A stretch of 64,000 bases of DNA. It comes from Vagococcus entomophilus (GTDB lineage: Bacteria > Bacillota > Bacilli > Lactobacillales > Vagococcaceae). Within the stretch, counting starts at the first letter, position 1. Each line of letters opens with the position of its first letter. This document shows positions 8,519-17,644 of this stretch, piece by piece. Below the pieces are notes generated by a model, which was not told the DNA's origin, did no database searches, and was given only the letters and a program-made list of their open reading frames with translations. The stretch is taken from assembly GCF_003987595.1 (NCBI RefSeq), contig NZ_NGJZ01000003.1, positions 186,001 to 250,000 of the forward strand. Direction: 5' to 3'. Position numbers and translations under genes: made by a program.

Positions 8519-9130
8519 ATGTCTCGTTATACAGGACCAAGTTGGAAAGTTTCACGTCGTCTAGGAATCTCTTTATCTGGTACAGGGAAAGAATTAGCAC
8601 GTCGCCCTTATGCACCAGGTCAACACGGACCAAACAGCCGTAACAAATTATCAGAATATGGTATGCAAATGGCTGAAAAACAAAAATTACGTAACATGTA
8701 TGGCATGAACGAACGTCAATTCCGTAACTTATTCGTACAAGCTGGTCAAATCAAAGAAGGTAAACACGGTGTTAACTTTATGATTTTACTAGAACAACGT
8801 TTAGATAATGTTGTTTACCGTTTAGGTCTTGCAACTACACGTCGTCAAGCTCGTCAGCTTGTAAATCATGGTCATGTTACTGTTGATGGCAAACGCGTAG
8901 ATATCCCTTCTTACCGCGTTCAAGTTGGACAAGTAATTTCTATCCGTGAAAAATCTCAAAATATCGAAGTAATCAAAGTAGCTGCTGAATCAGCAATTGG
9001 TCGCCCTGCTTTTGTTAGCTTTGATGCTGAAAAACTAGAAGGTAGCCTAACTCGTCTTCCAGAGCGTGAAGAACTTTACGCTGAAATCGACGAAGCGCTT
9101 ATCGTTGAATTCTACAACAACATTATGTAA
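8519..9130 (+). CDS. rpsD: 30S ribosomal protein S4
   Basis: 203 residues from the ATG at 8519 ([21 protein letters not shown]). S4 is the primary assembly protein of the 30S body and contributes to decoding fidelity. The N-terminal RNA-binding region ([10 protein letters not shown]) and the S4 domain ([36 protein letters not shown]) are both intact. TTGGAGG lies 8 bases before the start; reading further upstream would enter the leader RNA. It is a stand-alone unit with strong promoter and terminator, as usual for rpsD in Firmicutes. The N-terminus lacks the CxxC zinc site of some S4 forms. Confidence 0.97.
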   Translation: MSRYTGPSWKVSRRLGISLSGTGKELARRPYAPGQHGPNSRNKLSEYGMQMAEKQKLRNMYGMNERQFRNLFVQAGQIKEGKHGVNFMILLEQRLDNVVYRLGLATTRRQARQLVNHGHVTVDGKRVDIPSYRVQVGQVISIREKSQNIEVIKVAAESAIGRPAFVSFDAEKLEGSLTRLPEREELYAEIDEALIVEFYNNIM

Positions 9131-9147
9131 GAATTCCTATTCAAAAA

Positions 9148-9179
9148 AGAACAGCCAAATTGGCTGTTCTTTTTTTTTT
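9148..9179. terminator. bidirectional terminator between rpsD and the permease gene
   Basis: Perfect arms AAGAACAGCCA and TGGCTGTTCTT with a short AAT loop and T-runs on both strands. It serves rpsD on the plus strand and the convergent ABC operon on the minus strand. Confidence 0.9.
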
Positions 9180-9182
9180 GCT

Positions 9183-9842
9183 TTAACTTGCAAATGGTTG
9201 TAATTTTTTTTCGATAACAGCTTGAATTTGTCCAATCCCGACACATAAGCCCCAGTAAATCAGTGCTACTAAAATATACATCGTCAAATAGTCAAATTCA
9301 CGCCCACCAACAATTTTCGCTTTTTGAAAAATCTCAGGAACTGTAATCATGGCTGCCAAAGACGTACTCTTCAATAAATCCATCGCCACATTGCCAAGGG
9401 CTGGAACAGATATGCGAAAAGCTTGTGGCAAGATAATCTTGAGTAGAATCGTTTTTCTTGAAAGTCCCAACGCACTGGCTGCATCCCACTGTCCATGACT
9501 GACTCCTTGAACCGAGCCACGATAAATTTCCCCGATAAAGGCACTACTGGTGAGTGTAAAACAGATACAACTAGCTTGCAAGGCACTCAAGCGATAAGGT
9601 AGGGCAAAGTATAATAAAAACAGTAAGACCAGACCCGGAACGCCTCGAAAAAAAGACAAGTACAACCGAATCAAGCTACGTCCCCATTTTGGAGCAAAAA
9701 AACCTAAGACCATTAGTCCAATTCCAACTATATTTCCCATTATAAAAGCAAAACATGCAATTCCAAGCGTAAAGGGCAGTCCCGAAAGAACAAATGGAAT
9801 AGATTCTAGTAATAGCTGAAAGTTAATCGTTGGAATATACAT
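9183..9842 (-). CDS. polar amino acid ABC transporter permease
   Basis: 219 residues, the HisM/TcyL type of inner-membrane permease. There are about five hydrophobic segments, and the EAA loop that contacts the ATPase is at GQWDAASALGLSRKTILLKIILPQA. It lies 12 bases downstream of the binding-protein gene and is last in the operon. No ATP-binding subunit follows; the next genes are a terminator and convergent rpsD. It must borrow an ATPase encoded elsewhere or be only partly functional. Substrate is probably a polar amino acid or cystine-like compound. Confidence 0.85.
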   Translation of the reverse strand: MYIPTINFQLLLESIPFVLSGLPFTLGIACFAFIMGNIVGIGLMVLGFFAPKWGRSLIRLYLSFFRGVPGLVLLFLLYFALPYRLSALQASCICFTLTSSAFIGEIYRGSVQGVSHGQWDAASALGLSRKTILLKIILPQAFRISVPALGNVAMDLLKSTSLAAMITVPEIFQKAKIVGGREFDYLTMYILVALIYWGLCVGIGQIQAVIEKKLQPFAS

Positions 9843-9854
9843 TTTTCAACTCCC

Positions 9855-10697
9855 CTAATTTACATCCACTGTTGTTTTTATTTCAATATTTGGTTCTTTG
9901 GTTACATCTGCATAAAAGAATTTTTGTGAAATCTTTGTGAGTGTTCCGTCTTCTCGCATTGTTTTAATCGTTTGATTGATTTTTTTTCGCAATGCTTGAT
10001 TCTCCTTTTTTAATAAAAATCCTGAATGCGTCGGATTGTAGTAAACATCCTTTAAAATTTTAACTGGTACATCTGGCAACGCACCTAAAGCCATTTTTTG
10101 AAGATAGTAATCATTTAAGATCACGTCTGTTCGTCCATTCGCCACGTCGGTTAAATACTGATCGTTAGTGGCATTATCATAGCTAACCAGTTTTGCCCCG
10201 AATTTTTCAGCAATTTTCATATAATTCGTTGTTGCTTCCCCAGCAGCTTTTTTTCCTTTTAAATCCTTTAAAGACTGAATCCCCGAATCATCACTTTTTC
10301 GAACAACCATACTCCCAAATGAATATTTGATAGGGCTCGACAAAACAAATTTTTTAGATTGTGTTTTATTAAGCGAAAAGTCATTGGCTGCTAAATCAGC
10401 TGAGCCGTTTTGGAGTGCAGCTAGCATCCCGTCAATATTACTTTCCTTAAATGTCACGTTTATATCCAAACGTTTTGCTACCTCTTTAATCACTTCAACA
10501 TCATACCCTGTGAGCTGATTATTTTTATCATGATAAGATGCTGGAAATAACGTTCCCGCAGTTGCAACGGTCAACTGATTACTTTTTGACACTTTTTGCC
10601 AACTGTTATCTTGCTCACTTGTTTGTGCTTTACATCCTGAAATTATCACCAATGTCAGAAAAAATAGTACACTTATTAGGCTTTTTTTACTTTTCAT
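9855..10697 (-). CDS. amino acid ABC transporter substrate-binding lipoprotein
   Basis: 280 residues. A lipoprotein signal is visible (hydrophobic stretch then IISGC, lipidated Cys about 22), so the protein is anchored to the outer face of the membrane. The rest is a family 3 solute-binding fold, with the typical start VATAGTLFPASYHDKNNQLTG, the GMLAALQNGSADLAANDFS segment and a C-terminal INQTIKTMREDGTLTKISQKFF. It resembles binding proteins for cystine or other polar amino acids; the ligand cannot be assigned. It lies between the amidase and permease genes, with gaps of 13 and 12 bases. Confidence 0.87.
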   Translation of the reverse strand: MKSKKSLISVLFFLTLVIISGCKAQTSEQDNSWQKVSKSNQLTVATAGTLFPASYHDKNNQLTGYDVEVIKEVAKRLDINVTFKESNIDGMLAALQNGSADLAANDFSLNKTQSKKFVLSSPIKYSFGSMVVRKSDDSGIQSLKDLKGKKAAGEATTNYMKIAEKFGAKLVSYDNATNDQYLTDVANGRTDVILNDYYLQKMALGALPDVPVKILKDVYYNPTHSGFLLKKENQALRKKINQTIKTMREDGTLTKISQKFFYADVTKEPNIEIKTTVDVN

Positions 10698-10710
10698 TTT
10701 CTACTCCTTT

Positions 10711-12171
10711 TTATTGATAATATGCTGGTAAGCAAAATTGATTTTCCTGCTCGAAAGATTTTCCAATTTGAAAAAGTAAGTCTTCTTGACCTTTTGATGC
10801 CATGAATTGGATTCCAATAGGCAAACCCCTTTTAGACAAAGACGTTGGCAAACTAATTGCAGGTTGTCCTGTCAGGTTCGCCAATTGCGTATACGGCGTA
10901 ATCTGCAAGCTCTTATCAAACATCGCGTACACTAACTGCTCTAACTCCTTTTTAGACAATTCTTCCGCCTGTTTAAATGTTTCTCGCAGTGTCGCACTTT
11001 GCAAATCACAAGCAATCGTGGGGGCATAATCTGCTGTGGTCGGGCTCAAAAACAAATCATATTTCTGGAACAATTGTTCCATTTGAACAGTTGCGTGGTC
11101 CCACAAATTAAGCGCTTGAATGTACTCGCTCGCCTGAATTTTTTTTCCATATTGATACAGTACCCACGTCATTTCCTCCATATCAGCCATCGTCAAAGCA
11201 CGCCCCATACTTGCTTCAATACTGCGAAACATCGCAGCTGTTTCTGCACCATTCATCACGTAATAGCTGTGAATGAGTGCAAAGCCATCTACTGGATATG
11301 CAATTTCTTCTAGCTGAAATTCTTCATGTCGGCTTAGGAAATCTTTGGCTTGTTTAAAGGCGGCTTGAGCAGCACAAGAGACTGTGCTTTTGATAGGAGA
11401 ATCGACACAGCAAGCTATTTTCAAGGGACCTTTTCTTTTTTCTTGACTATAAAAGGGTGCTTGGTAAGCTGCTTCTTTTTGACTGCCCTGAAGATGCCAA
11501 AATAAAGTTTCCGTGTCCCTCATTGAGACTGTTAAGGCAAAATTAATCGAAGCGCCTTGCCAAGATCTCCAGCCATTTGGTCCAACTGGCATGGATCCTC
11601 TGGTTGGTTTTAAACCAATCAGTCCGTTAAAAGAAGCTGGGATTCTAATGGAGCCGCCCCCATCACTAGCCAGCGCTAACGGATACATCCCGCTTGCAAC
11701 AGCAGCGGCTGCACCACCACTCGAACCACCTGCATGATGCTCGATGTTCCATGGATTTTTTGTCTTACCATATAAAGTTGGGTCCGTAATATTCTTAAAC
11801 CCAAACTCTGGAGCATTGGTTTGACCAAATGGGTAAAAGCCTAATGCTTCAATTTTTTTGACAAAATGGCTTGTTTGAAGACTGATAGTATCCTTAAATA
11901 GTCTTGATCCAGCAGTATTCTTCCATCCCTTCTTTTCTTGACCCAATATTTTCAAGGGAATTGGCACCCCACCAAATGGTGTATTTTCTATAATATGTAT
12001 CTTTTGGTTTTCTTTTTGCAGCTTTAACATGGATTCTATTTCAACCATCGCATTTAGTTTTGTGTTTTTTGTCTGGATGGTCTGTGCAATTTGTCTGTGC
12101 AACTCTTCGGGAGAAAGTTCTTTTGTTTTGATTTTTTCTGCCCAAAAAGTTGCGTCTTTTATTTGTTTCAC
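10711..12171 (-). CDS. amidase signature family hydrolase
   Basis: 486 residues. The family hydrolyses carboxamides with a Ser-cisSer-Lys triad. Lys about 74 lies in PIPLKIL, the GGSSGG motif is at 148-153, and the nucleophile Ser about 174 is in DGGGSIRIPASFNGLIGLKPTRG. The sequence is full length for the family. Start is a GTG preceded by GGAGGTG with 7-base spacing. It heads an operon with an amino acid binding protein and permease, which suggests the enzyme acts on, or releases, the substrate of the transporter. There are no gatB or gatC neighbours, so it is unlikely to be GatA. The natural substrate is unknown. Confidence 0.88.
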   Translation of the reverse strand: MKQIKDATFWAEKIKTKELSPEELHRQIAQTIQTKNTKLNAMVEIESMLKLQKENQKIHIIENTPFGGVPIPLKILGQEKKGWKNTAGSRLFKDTISLQTSHFVKKIEALGFYPFGQTNAPEFGFKNITDPTLYGKTKNPWNIEHHAGGSSGGAAAAVASGMYPLALASDGGGSIRIPASFNGLIGLKPTRGSMPVGPNGWRSWQGASINFALTVSMRDTETLFWHLQGSQKEAAYQAPFYSQEKRKGPLKIACCVDSPIKSTVSCAAQAAFKQAKDFLSRHEEFQLEEIAYPVDGFALIHSYYVMNGAETAAMFRSIEASMGRALTMADMEEMTWVLYQYGKKIQASEYIQALNLWDHATVQMEQLFQKYDLFLSPTTADYAPTIACDLQSATLRETFKQAEELSKKELEQLVYAMFDKSLQITPYTQLANLTGQPAISLPTSLSKRGLPIGIQFMASKGQEDLLFQIGKSFEQENQFCLPAYYQ

Positions 12172-12270
12172 TTTTTCACCTCCAAGATTCTTTGAGATTA
12201 TATCATCCTTTTAAAAAAAACTTCCACTCCAACAAACTAAAACGTTTTCTTTTTTTGCTTTAAAAAAAGA

Positions 12271-12303
12271 AAAAAGCCCTATCCCTTATGGTTAGTGCTT
12301 TTT
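12271..12303 (-). terminator. terminator after the DUF1054 gene
   Basis: On the minus strand AAAAAGCACTA pairs with TAGGGCTTTTT (one mismatch), followed by TCTTTTTTT. It ends the GNAT-DUF1054 unit. Confidence 0.75.
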
Positions 12304-12350
12304 CATTCGTTCGTTTTTTCTTTTTCAAAATATAAAAAACATTTTTGTAT

Positions 12351-12995
12351 TTAATATTTCACTCTTGTTCGAACTTGATTCGCCTTTTGATAAATTGGGA
12401 CGAGTAATTGATAGGTTTCTAACATGAACGCAAATGCAGCTTCTGGTCTTGCCAATAATTCGTCTTCTTTTTTGATGATGCGACCTAGCTGCAACTCACC
12501 TTTTTTCACATCTTTAAACCTTGTGACGTACTTTTCGACTTCAATATCAGCTATTGGATACACTTTGTTAACCGTATGATCTGGTGATAGAACAAAATCA
12601 GCTGGCAGTGAGTTGATGCAATCTAAATCCACTAAAAAAGCCGCCGCAATTTCTTTTTCAAACTCTGGATTGTCAATAAACGAAAGCCACATCGCAATAA
12701 ACTCATCATTAATGGCCAATTGAAAATGGGGATACTTCTTGTAGCCACGCGCGTCCCCTCCCATCGCAGACCATGTACTTTCTGGTGCATAGGTAGTTCT
12801 GCGTCTATGTTGGGCAATATGAATAGGCAGCTCATGGTGTATCAGTGGTGCCAGTTCCTGTATAAATTTTTCGTCTAAATACTGAAATTTAGGCTGAATT
12901 TGCTGACGAATCGCCTGCATTCTATTTTCTAATCCTTCTATAGTAAAGACTGAAAAATCATCTTGTGTAAACATATGTTTATCTAATGAACTCAT
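12351..12995 (-). CDS. DUF1054 (YktB) family protein
   Basis: 214 residues. The sequence follows the Firmicutes YktB/DUF1054 pattern throughout: TQDDFSVFTIEGLENRMQAIR at the start, HIAQHRRRTTYAPESTWSA in the middle, then GYKKYPHFQLAIND. The family is widespread in Bacilli; its biochemical role is unknown. No signal peptide or membrane segment is seen, so it is probably cytoplasmic. Its start overlaps the end of the upstream acetyltransferase gene by 4 bases (ATGA), indicating translational coupling. Confidence 0.88.
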   Translation of the reverse strand: MSSLDKHMFTQDDFSVFTIEGLENRMQAIRQQIQPKFQYLDEKFIQELAPLIHHELPIHIAQHRRRTTYAPESTWSAMGGDARGYKKYPHFQLAINDEFIAMWLSFIDNPEFEKEIAAAFLVDLDCINSLPADFVLSPDHTVNKVYPIADIEVEKYVTRFKDVKKGELQLGRIIKKEDELLARPEAAFAFMLETYQLLVPIYQKANQVRTRVKY

Positions 12996-13558
12996 TGTTG
13001 ATATTCCCCTAACGTCATACTATACATCCAATCATCCACTATTTCGCCTTTTCGCTCACTACTTTGTCTCAACAGCCCCTCTTTTTTCATGCCGATTTTT
13101 TCCATCACTCGGCCTGATTTAGGATTTCTGGCATCATGGACCGCTTGTAAGCGACTGATTTTCAATTGTTCAAAGGCTAATTTTTTTAGCACTTCACAAG
13201 CTTCTGGCATATAACCATGTCCCCAGTATGCTTTATTAAGCGTATACCCAATTTCTGCGCAAAAAAGCTGAATCATTCTTAAATCAACCGTTCCTATGAA
13301 CACATTATTTTCTTTCAACTCTATTCCATATTTTCCAAGTGGTTCTTTCAAAAAGTAGCTAGCAATCTCTTTTTTCGTACATTCTATTGAAGTATGCTTC
13401 GGGAATACAAAACGTACTGTTTCATCATCCGATGCATACTGGTACATAGCCGCAGCATCTGCCAATGTTACCGGCCTTAATCGTAATCTTTTTGTCTCTA
13501 AATGATTATTTTCTGCCAAAACCAACCACGGATTTACTGTATGTTCTCTTTTTCCCAT
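12992..13558 (-). CDS. GNAT family N-acetyltransferase (RimJ/RimL-like)
   Basis: 188 residues. The start LETKRLRLRPVTLADAAAMYQYASDDETVRFV is typical of the GNAT_3 / RimJ-L group that acetylates N-terminal amines or small amines using acetyl-CoA. The acetyl-CoA-binding region is around IGYTLNKAYWGHGYMPEACEVL, and the ARNPKSGRVMEKIGMKKEGLLRQS stretch is the usual C-terminal strand. The substrate is unknown. It is first in a two-gene unit with DUF1054 and is divergent from yueI. Confidence 0.87.
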   Translation of the reverse strand: MGKREHTVNPWLVLAENNHLETKRLRLRPVTLADAAAMYQYASDDETVRFVFPKHTSIECTKKEIASYFLKEPLGKYGIELKENNVFIGTVDLRMIQLFCAEIGYTLNKAYWGHGYMPEACEVLKKLAFEQLKISRLQAVHDARNPKSGRVMEKIGMKKEGLLRQSSERKGEIVDDWMYSMTLGEYQQ

Positions 13559-13594
13559 AAAAAAACCCTTCTTTCAGCTTAAGATATGTTCTCC

Positions 13595-13624
13595 ATTATA
13601 CGCTAGTTACTGCTCCCACTTCAA
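13595..13624 (-). promoter_or_regulatory. promoter for the GNAT-DUF1054 unit
   Basis: On the minus strand TTGAAG and TATAAT are 18 bases apart, about 40 bases upstream of the acetyltransferase start. Confidence 0.65.
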
Positions 13625-13665
13625 GTAAGCATCATTACGAAAATCTCCAAGAAATTCCATGGATA

Positions 13666-13674
13666 TGCTATACT
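13666..13674 (+). promoter_or_regulatory. extended -10 promoter for yueI
   Basis: TGCTATACT is an extended -10 element 27 bases before the ATG; no clear -35 box. Confidence 0.55.
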
Positions 13675-13700
13675 TAAGTTAAATGAAAGGGGTTTTTTTA

Positions 13701-14159
13701 ATGGCTGAAAAAGATGTACAAGACTATTTAGAAAAAGGGCTTTACGGAGCCCCACAGCTAAAACCTGAAGAGAAAAAAAAGTTTCTAGGAAATTTCCGCG
13801 AACGCGTCATTCTTGTTATAACAATGAAAGAAATGATGGAAAAGAACCCATTAGATACTGTTAAAAATGTAATCGAAAAATACCCTGATCATCAACTCTA
13901 TCTAAATGGTGATTTAGACGGCGCTCTACAAGCTGAGTACCTCAAAGTGGCCAAGCAGCTAAATTGTCCCTTTCGATTCGTTACAACACAAGGATCTACT
14001 ACGGAAGAGACAACCGGGCTTGTTTATGCTGCATCTTACGCCATGCATTTAGAAAACATTCAACTAGCTGACTATCAAGAATTAACCACTCCGACAGAAG
14101 AAACTCCCCCACCTAAAAAGCAAAGTTTTTGGTCAAAGTTTGGCCTTTCTAAAAAGTAA
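13701..14159 (+). CDS. YueI family protein (DUF1694)
   Basis: 152 residues from the ATG at 13701. The N-terminus KDVQDYLEKGLYGAPQLKPEEKKKFLGNFRERVILVITMKEM is the hallmark of the YueI/DUF1694 family of Firmicutes, whose function is not established. The C-terminus is a proline/lysine-rich tail (TPPPKKQSFWSKFG), perhaps flexible. AAAGGGG lies 8 bases before this start; the upstream ATG at 13683 has no ribosome binding site. It is a single gene ahead of gshF, which has its own promoter. Confidence 0.85.
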   Translation: MAEKDVQDYLEKGLYGAPQLKPEEKKKFLGNFRERVILVITMKEMMEKNPLDTVKNVIEKYPDHQLYLNGDLDGALQAEYLKVAKQLNCPFRFVTTQGSTTEETTGLVYAASYAMHLENIQLADYQELTTPTEETPPPKKQSFWSKFGLSKK

Positions 14160-14203
14160 TACCACTTTTTTAATACAGAATAATATTGTTTTTTTGTCCA
14201 AAA

Positions 14204-14212
14204 TGCTATAAT
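14204..14212 (+). promoter_or_regulatory. extended -10 promoter for gshF
   Basis: TGCTATAAT matches the extended -10 consensus perfectly. A TTGTTT lies 15 bases upstream, a weak -35. The ATG chosen for gshF is 65 bases downstream. Confidence 0.6.
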
Positions 14213-14277
14213 AAAAAAAACAAATGATTGTTAACTTTTTCTCTATCTTTAGAGAAATTAAAGCGAGGGAAACTCAA

Positions 14278-16566
14278 ATGAAGACACTAAAAAAAGCACT
14301 ACTAACAGAAGAAGTCCGTCCTTTATTTCAAGATATGCGCATTGGCATTGAAAAAGAAAGTCAACGGGTCACATTAGAAGGAACCCTAGCTCATACAGAC
14401 CACCCTAAAACTTTGGGTAACCGCAGTTATCATCCTACAATCCAAACTGATTTCAGTGAAACACAAATGGAGCTGATTACACCAGTGGCAAACTCCGCCC
14501 ACGAAGTCGTGAGACAATTGACTGCGTTACACGACGTTGCGCTTCGCTCGATGGATGCTCAAGAAATGCTTTGGACTTTAAGCATGCCCCCAGTTCTGCC
14601 AAAAGATGAAAAAAAAATAAAAATTGCCAAATTAGAGGCCTTTGAAGATGTGTTATACCGGCGCTATTTAGCCAAAGAATATGGCAAACGAAAACAGATG
14701 GTCAGTGGTGTCCATTATAACTTTGAATTTACTCCTATATTTATTCAAAAACTTTTCCAAGCTCAAACTACCTTTCAGACAATTGAGGAACTACGTAGCT
14801 ATATTTATTTAAAAACCACACGTAATTATCTTCGGCACAGATGGTTGATTACTTATCTATTAGGGGCTTCTCCCCTTGCTGAGGAGGGCTATTTCAGTGA
14901 AAACGAATCTGTCCCCATTCATCCCGTAAGAAGTTTGCGTAATAGCCATTATGGCTACACCAATCATCCTGATGTTCAGGGAGACTATACCTCTGTTGCG
15001 CACTACGTTGCACAAATTGAAGCACTCGTGGAGCAAGGAACCCTGTCAGAAGAAAAAGAATTTTATGCCCCAGTTCGCTTACGTGGCGGAAAAAAAGTGA
15101 GCGATTTAAAAGCGCACGGCGTCCATTATATAGAAATTCGCAATCTTGACTTAAATCCATTCTCCAATGTGGGCATTACCGAATCCTCCGTACGCTTCAT
15201 TCAGCTCTTCTTAATGGCAATGCTTTGGATGGATGAACCTGAAATGGCGCTTCAAGATAGTTTAGAAGTGGGCAATCGCTTAAATGAACAAGTTGCACTT
15301 GAGGAGCCACTTGCTCAGACAAAAGCTTTCGAGGCTGGAAAACAGCTCATTTCCTGTTTAAAAGAACTAGCGGATGCTTTTATCTTATCTCAAGCAGATA
15401 TTGACTTGATTGAAACAGCAGAGCGAGCACTTGAGCAACCAGAGAACACCCTAGCTGGAAGATGGCTTAATACGCTTAAAAAAGAAAATAAGTCTCAACT
15501 TGAACTTGCTACAGAATATGGGCAACACTATCAGCAACAAAGAAGAAATACACCTTATCAACTTTCGGGGTATGAGAAAATGGAGCTATCCACCCAAATC
15601 TTGCTTTTCGATGCAATCCAAGCTGGGCTTTCTGTGGAAATATTAGATGAGCATGAGCAATTTGTTAAATTAAGCTATAAAAAGCATCATGAATACATAA
15701 AAAACGCCAATATGACGAGTAAAGATTCCTACATTGCACCACTTATTATGGAAAATAAAAGTGTCACAAAAAAACTACTGGCAGAAGCTGGTTTTCAGAC
15801 GCCAGCTGGAAGAGAATTTTCATCAATTGACGAAGCAAAACAAGCTTTTCCGTACTTTGCACATACGCCAATTGTCATTAAGCCTAAGTCAACTAATTAC
15901 GGATTAGGAATTTCTATTTTTAAAGAAGAGGCAGCTTTAGCTGATTATGAAGCTGGGCTGGCAATTGCTTTTAAAGAAGATAACCAAGTTTTAGTCGAAG
16001 AATTTTTATCTGGAACTGAATATCGCTTCTTTGTAATTGATGGGCAAGTGCGCGCAATTCTGCTTCGAACACCTGCAAATGTGACAGGTGATGGGATTCA
16101 TACTGTAGAAGAGTTGGTTACTTTAAAAAATGATGCCCCCCTAAGAGGAACTCATCACCGGGCACCTCTTGAAAAAATTGGACTTGGGGAATTGGAACAA
16201 CTGATGCTTAAAGAACAAGGGTTTCAACTTTCAAGTATTCCTGCTCTAGGAGAAACAGTTTATTTAAGGGAAAATTCTAATATCAGTACGGGGGGCGACT
16301 CCATCGATATTACAGACAAATTTGATGACTCTTATAAAAACATTGCGGTTGAAGCAGTATCGGCGCTTGGAGCCAAAATTTGTGGAATCGATCTCATCAT
16401 TCCAAATAAGAATCTTCCTTGCCAAAAGAATAGTCAAAGTTATGGCATCATCGAGGCGAATTTTAATCCTGCTATGCATATGCATACATACCCTTACAAA
16501 GGTACCCCTCGGCGCTTAACCAAGGATGTACTGAGATTTCTTTTTCCTGAAGTGAAAATCATCTAA
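14278..16566 (+). CDS. gshF: bifunctional glutamate-cysteine ligase / glutathione synthetase
   Basis: 762 residues from the ATG at 14278. GshF makes glutathione in two ATP-dependent steps in one polypeptide. The N-terminal half (about 1-450) is the glutamate-cysteine ligase domain, with the early motif MRIGIEKESQRVTLEGTLAHTDHP and YIEIRNLDLNPF. The C-terminal part is an ATP-grasp domain, with IVIKPKSTNYGLGISIF, FLSGTEYRFFVIDGQVRAIL and IIEANFNPAMHMHTYPYKG. Length is the family norm. GAGGGAAA is the ribosome binding site; an in-frame ATG at 14224 lacks one. It has its own promoter and terminator. Together with adjacent reductases and carotenoid genes it forms a redox-defence neighbourhood. Confidence 0.96.
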   Translation: MKTLKKALLTEEVRPLFQDMRIGIEKESQRVTLEGTLAHTDHPKTLGNRSYHPTIQTDFSETQMELITPVANSAHEVVRQLTALHDVALRSMDAQEMLWTLSMPPVLPKDEKKIKIAKLEAFEDVLYRRYLAKEYGKRKQMVSGVHYNFEFTPIFIQKLFQAQTTFQTIEELRSYIYLKTTRNYLRHRWLITYLLGASPLAEEGYFSENESVPIHPVRSLRNSHYGYTNHPDVQGDYTSVAHYVAQIEALVEQGTLSEEKEFYAPVRLRGGKKVSDLKAHGVHYIEIRNLDLNPFSNVGITESSVRFIQLFLMAMLWMDEPEMALQDSLEVGNRLNEQVALEEPLAQTKAFEAGKQLISCLKELADAFILSQADIDLIETAERALEQPENTLAGRWLNTLKKENKSQLELATEYGQHYQQQRRNTPYQLSGYEKMELSTQILLFDAIQAGLSVEILDEHEQFVKLSYKKHHEYIKNANMTSKDSYIAPLIMENKSVTKKLLAEAGFQTPAGREFSSIDEAKQAFPYFAHTPIVIKPKSTNYGLGISIFKEEAALADYEAGLAIAFKEDNQVLVEEFLSGTEYRFFVIDGQVRAILLRTPANVTGDGIHTVEELVTLKNDAPLRGTHHRAPLEKIGLGELEQLMLKEQGFQLSSIPALGETVYLRENSNISTGGDSIDITDKFDDSYKNIAVEAVSALGAKICGIDLIIPNKNLPCQKNSQSYGIIEANFNPAMHMHTYPYKGTPRRLTKDVLRFLFPEVKII

Positions 16567-16621
16567 AAAATGTGGGCCCTTCGACCAAAGTAACCTTTAA
16601 GTCGAAGCGCCCACATTTTTT
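16565..16621. terminator. shared terminator of gshF and the first aldo/keto reductase
   Basis: Long arms, AAAAAATGTGGGC plus CTTCGAC against GTCGAAG plus GCCCACATTTTTT, form a hairpin of about 20 pairs with U-runs on both strands. It fits exactly between the two convergent stop codons. Confidence 0.9.
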
Positions 16622-17594
16622 AGAGACAATCCGAAATTGCACTTAGTTTCTTCAACTGTGCATTGGAAAGGGTAAACTCTAATGTTCCAATATTTTCTTG
16701 CGCTTGTTTTAGCTTGGATGCACCAGGAATCGCCAAAACCATTGATCCTTGTGAATGAATCAACCAATTAAGCGAAATTTGAGCCACACTCACACCGTAT
16801 TCAAGTGAAAGCTTTTTTAATTCTGCATATAAAGGTTGTGTCCTCTTGATCGTCTTTTGATTGAGATGAGATTGGATTTTCCTAAGTCGACTAATTTTGG
16901 CTAAGGCTTCTGGTTGTTCATGGAAACGACCTGTTAAAAGCCCCTGTTGTAAGGGAGAATATGCAATAATCGTAATTCCCAATTCTTTAGCTGCCTCTAA
17001 AACACCATTTTTTTCTGGCTTTTTGTGCAATAAATTGTACTTCACCTGATTAGATGCCAAAGTCATACCTCGTTCTTTAAGTAGCAGATCTGCTTTAATC
17101 ATCTGTTTAGCCGTGAAATTACTCACTCCGATTTGTTTGATTTTATTTGCCTCAGCCAACTTAACCATTGCTTCGATTTGTTTGTCCAACGAAGATCTGG
17201 AGGTTGGCTGATGAATCTGATACAAATCAATCGTAGGCACCTGCAGATACTTTAGTCGGGTATCAATAGTTTTTGGAATCGAACTTGCAGCGCGAGCAAG
17301 TGGGAACCATTTACTCGCGATTAGAGGCTCCCGCAACAGAGCTGCTTCTTTTTTTAAACGCTGCAAAGTATTGCCAATAAAATTTTCAGAAGTGCCATTG
17401 CCGTAGATTTCTGCCGTATCAAGCCAATTTATACCATTTTGCAGTGAAAATTTGATGATATCGTAAATAGTCTCTGCTTCAACGCTCTCCCACATCGTAC
17501 CATTTTTGCCTTCATTTGTACTATATTGCCACGTACCAAGTCCTAGTGCTGACACATATAAATCCGTTTGACCGAGTCTTCTTAATTTTGACAT
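16620..17594 (-). CDS. aldo/keto reductase
   Basis: 324 residues, an NAD(P)H-dependent TIM-barrel reductase of the AKR superfamily. The catalytic tetrad is visible: Asp in WLDTAEIYGNG, Tyr in the same segment, Lys in LIASKWFP and His in LYQIHQP. Cofactor-binding residues lie near the C-terminus (AIPGASKLKQAQENIG). The substrate is unknown. It is transcribed away from a MarR regulator gene, and the 99-base region between them holds a dyad, so it is probably a MarR target. Its stop shares a terminator with gshF. Confidence 0.9.
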   Translation of the reverse strand: MSKLRRLGQTDLYVSALGLGTWQYSTNEGKNGTMWESVEAETIYDIIKFSLQNGINWLDTAEIYGNGTSENFIGNTLQRLKKEAALLREPLIASKWFPLARAASSIPKTIDTRLKYLQVPTIDLYQIHQPTSRSSLDKQIEAMVKLAEANKIKQIGVSNFTAKQMIKADLLLKERGMTLASNQVKYNLLHKKPEKNGVLEAAKELGITIIAYSPLQQGLLTGRFHEQPEALAKISRLRKIQSHLNQKTIKRTQPLYAELKKLSLEYGVSVAQISLNWLIHSQGSMVLAIPGASKLKQAQENIGTLEFTLSNAQLKKLSAISDCL

Positions 17595-17644
17595 GTTTTC
17601 TCTCCTTTTTGTCCTAGTTAGTATTCATAGATAGAATAACCGCT

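Noticed and set aside
14151-14172. AAAAAGT/ACTTTTT hairpin at the end of yueI as a terminator
   Set aside because: Arms are A/T-only except for one pair and overlap the stop codon; too weak to call.
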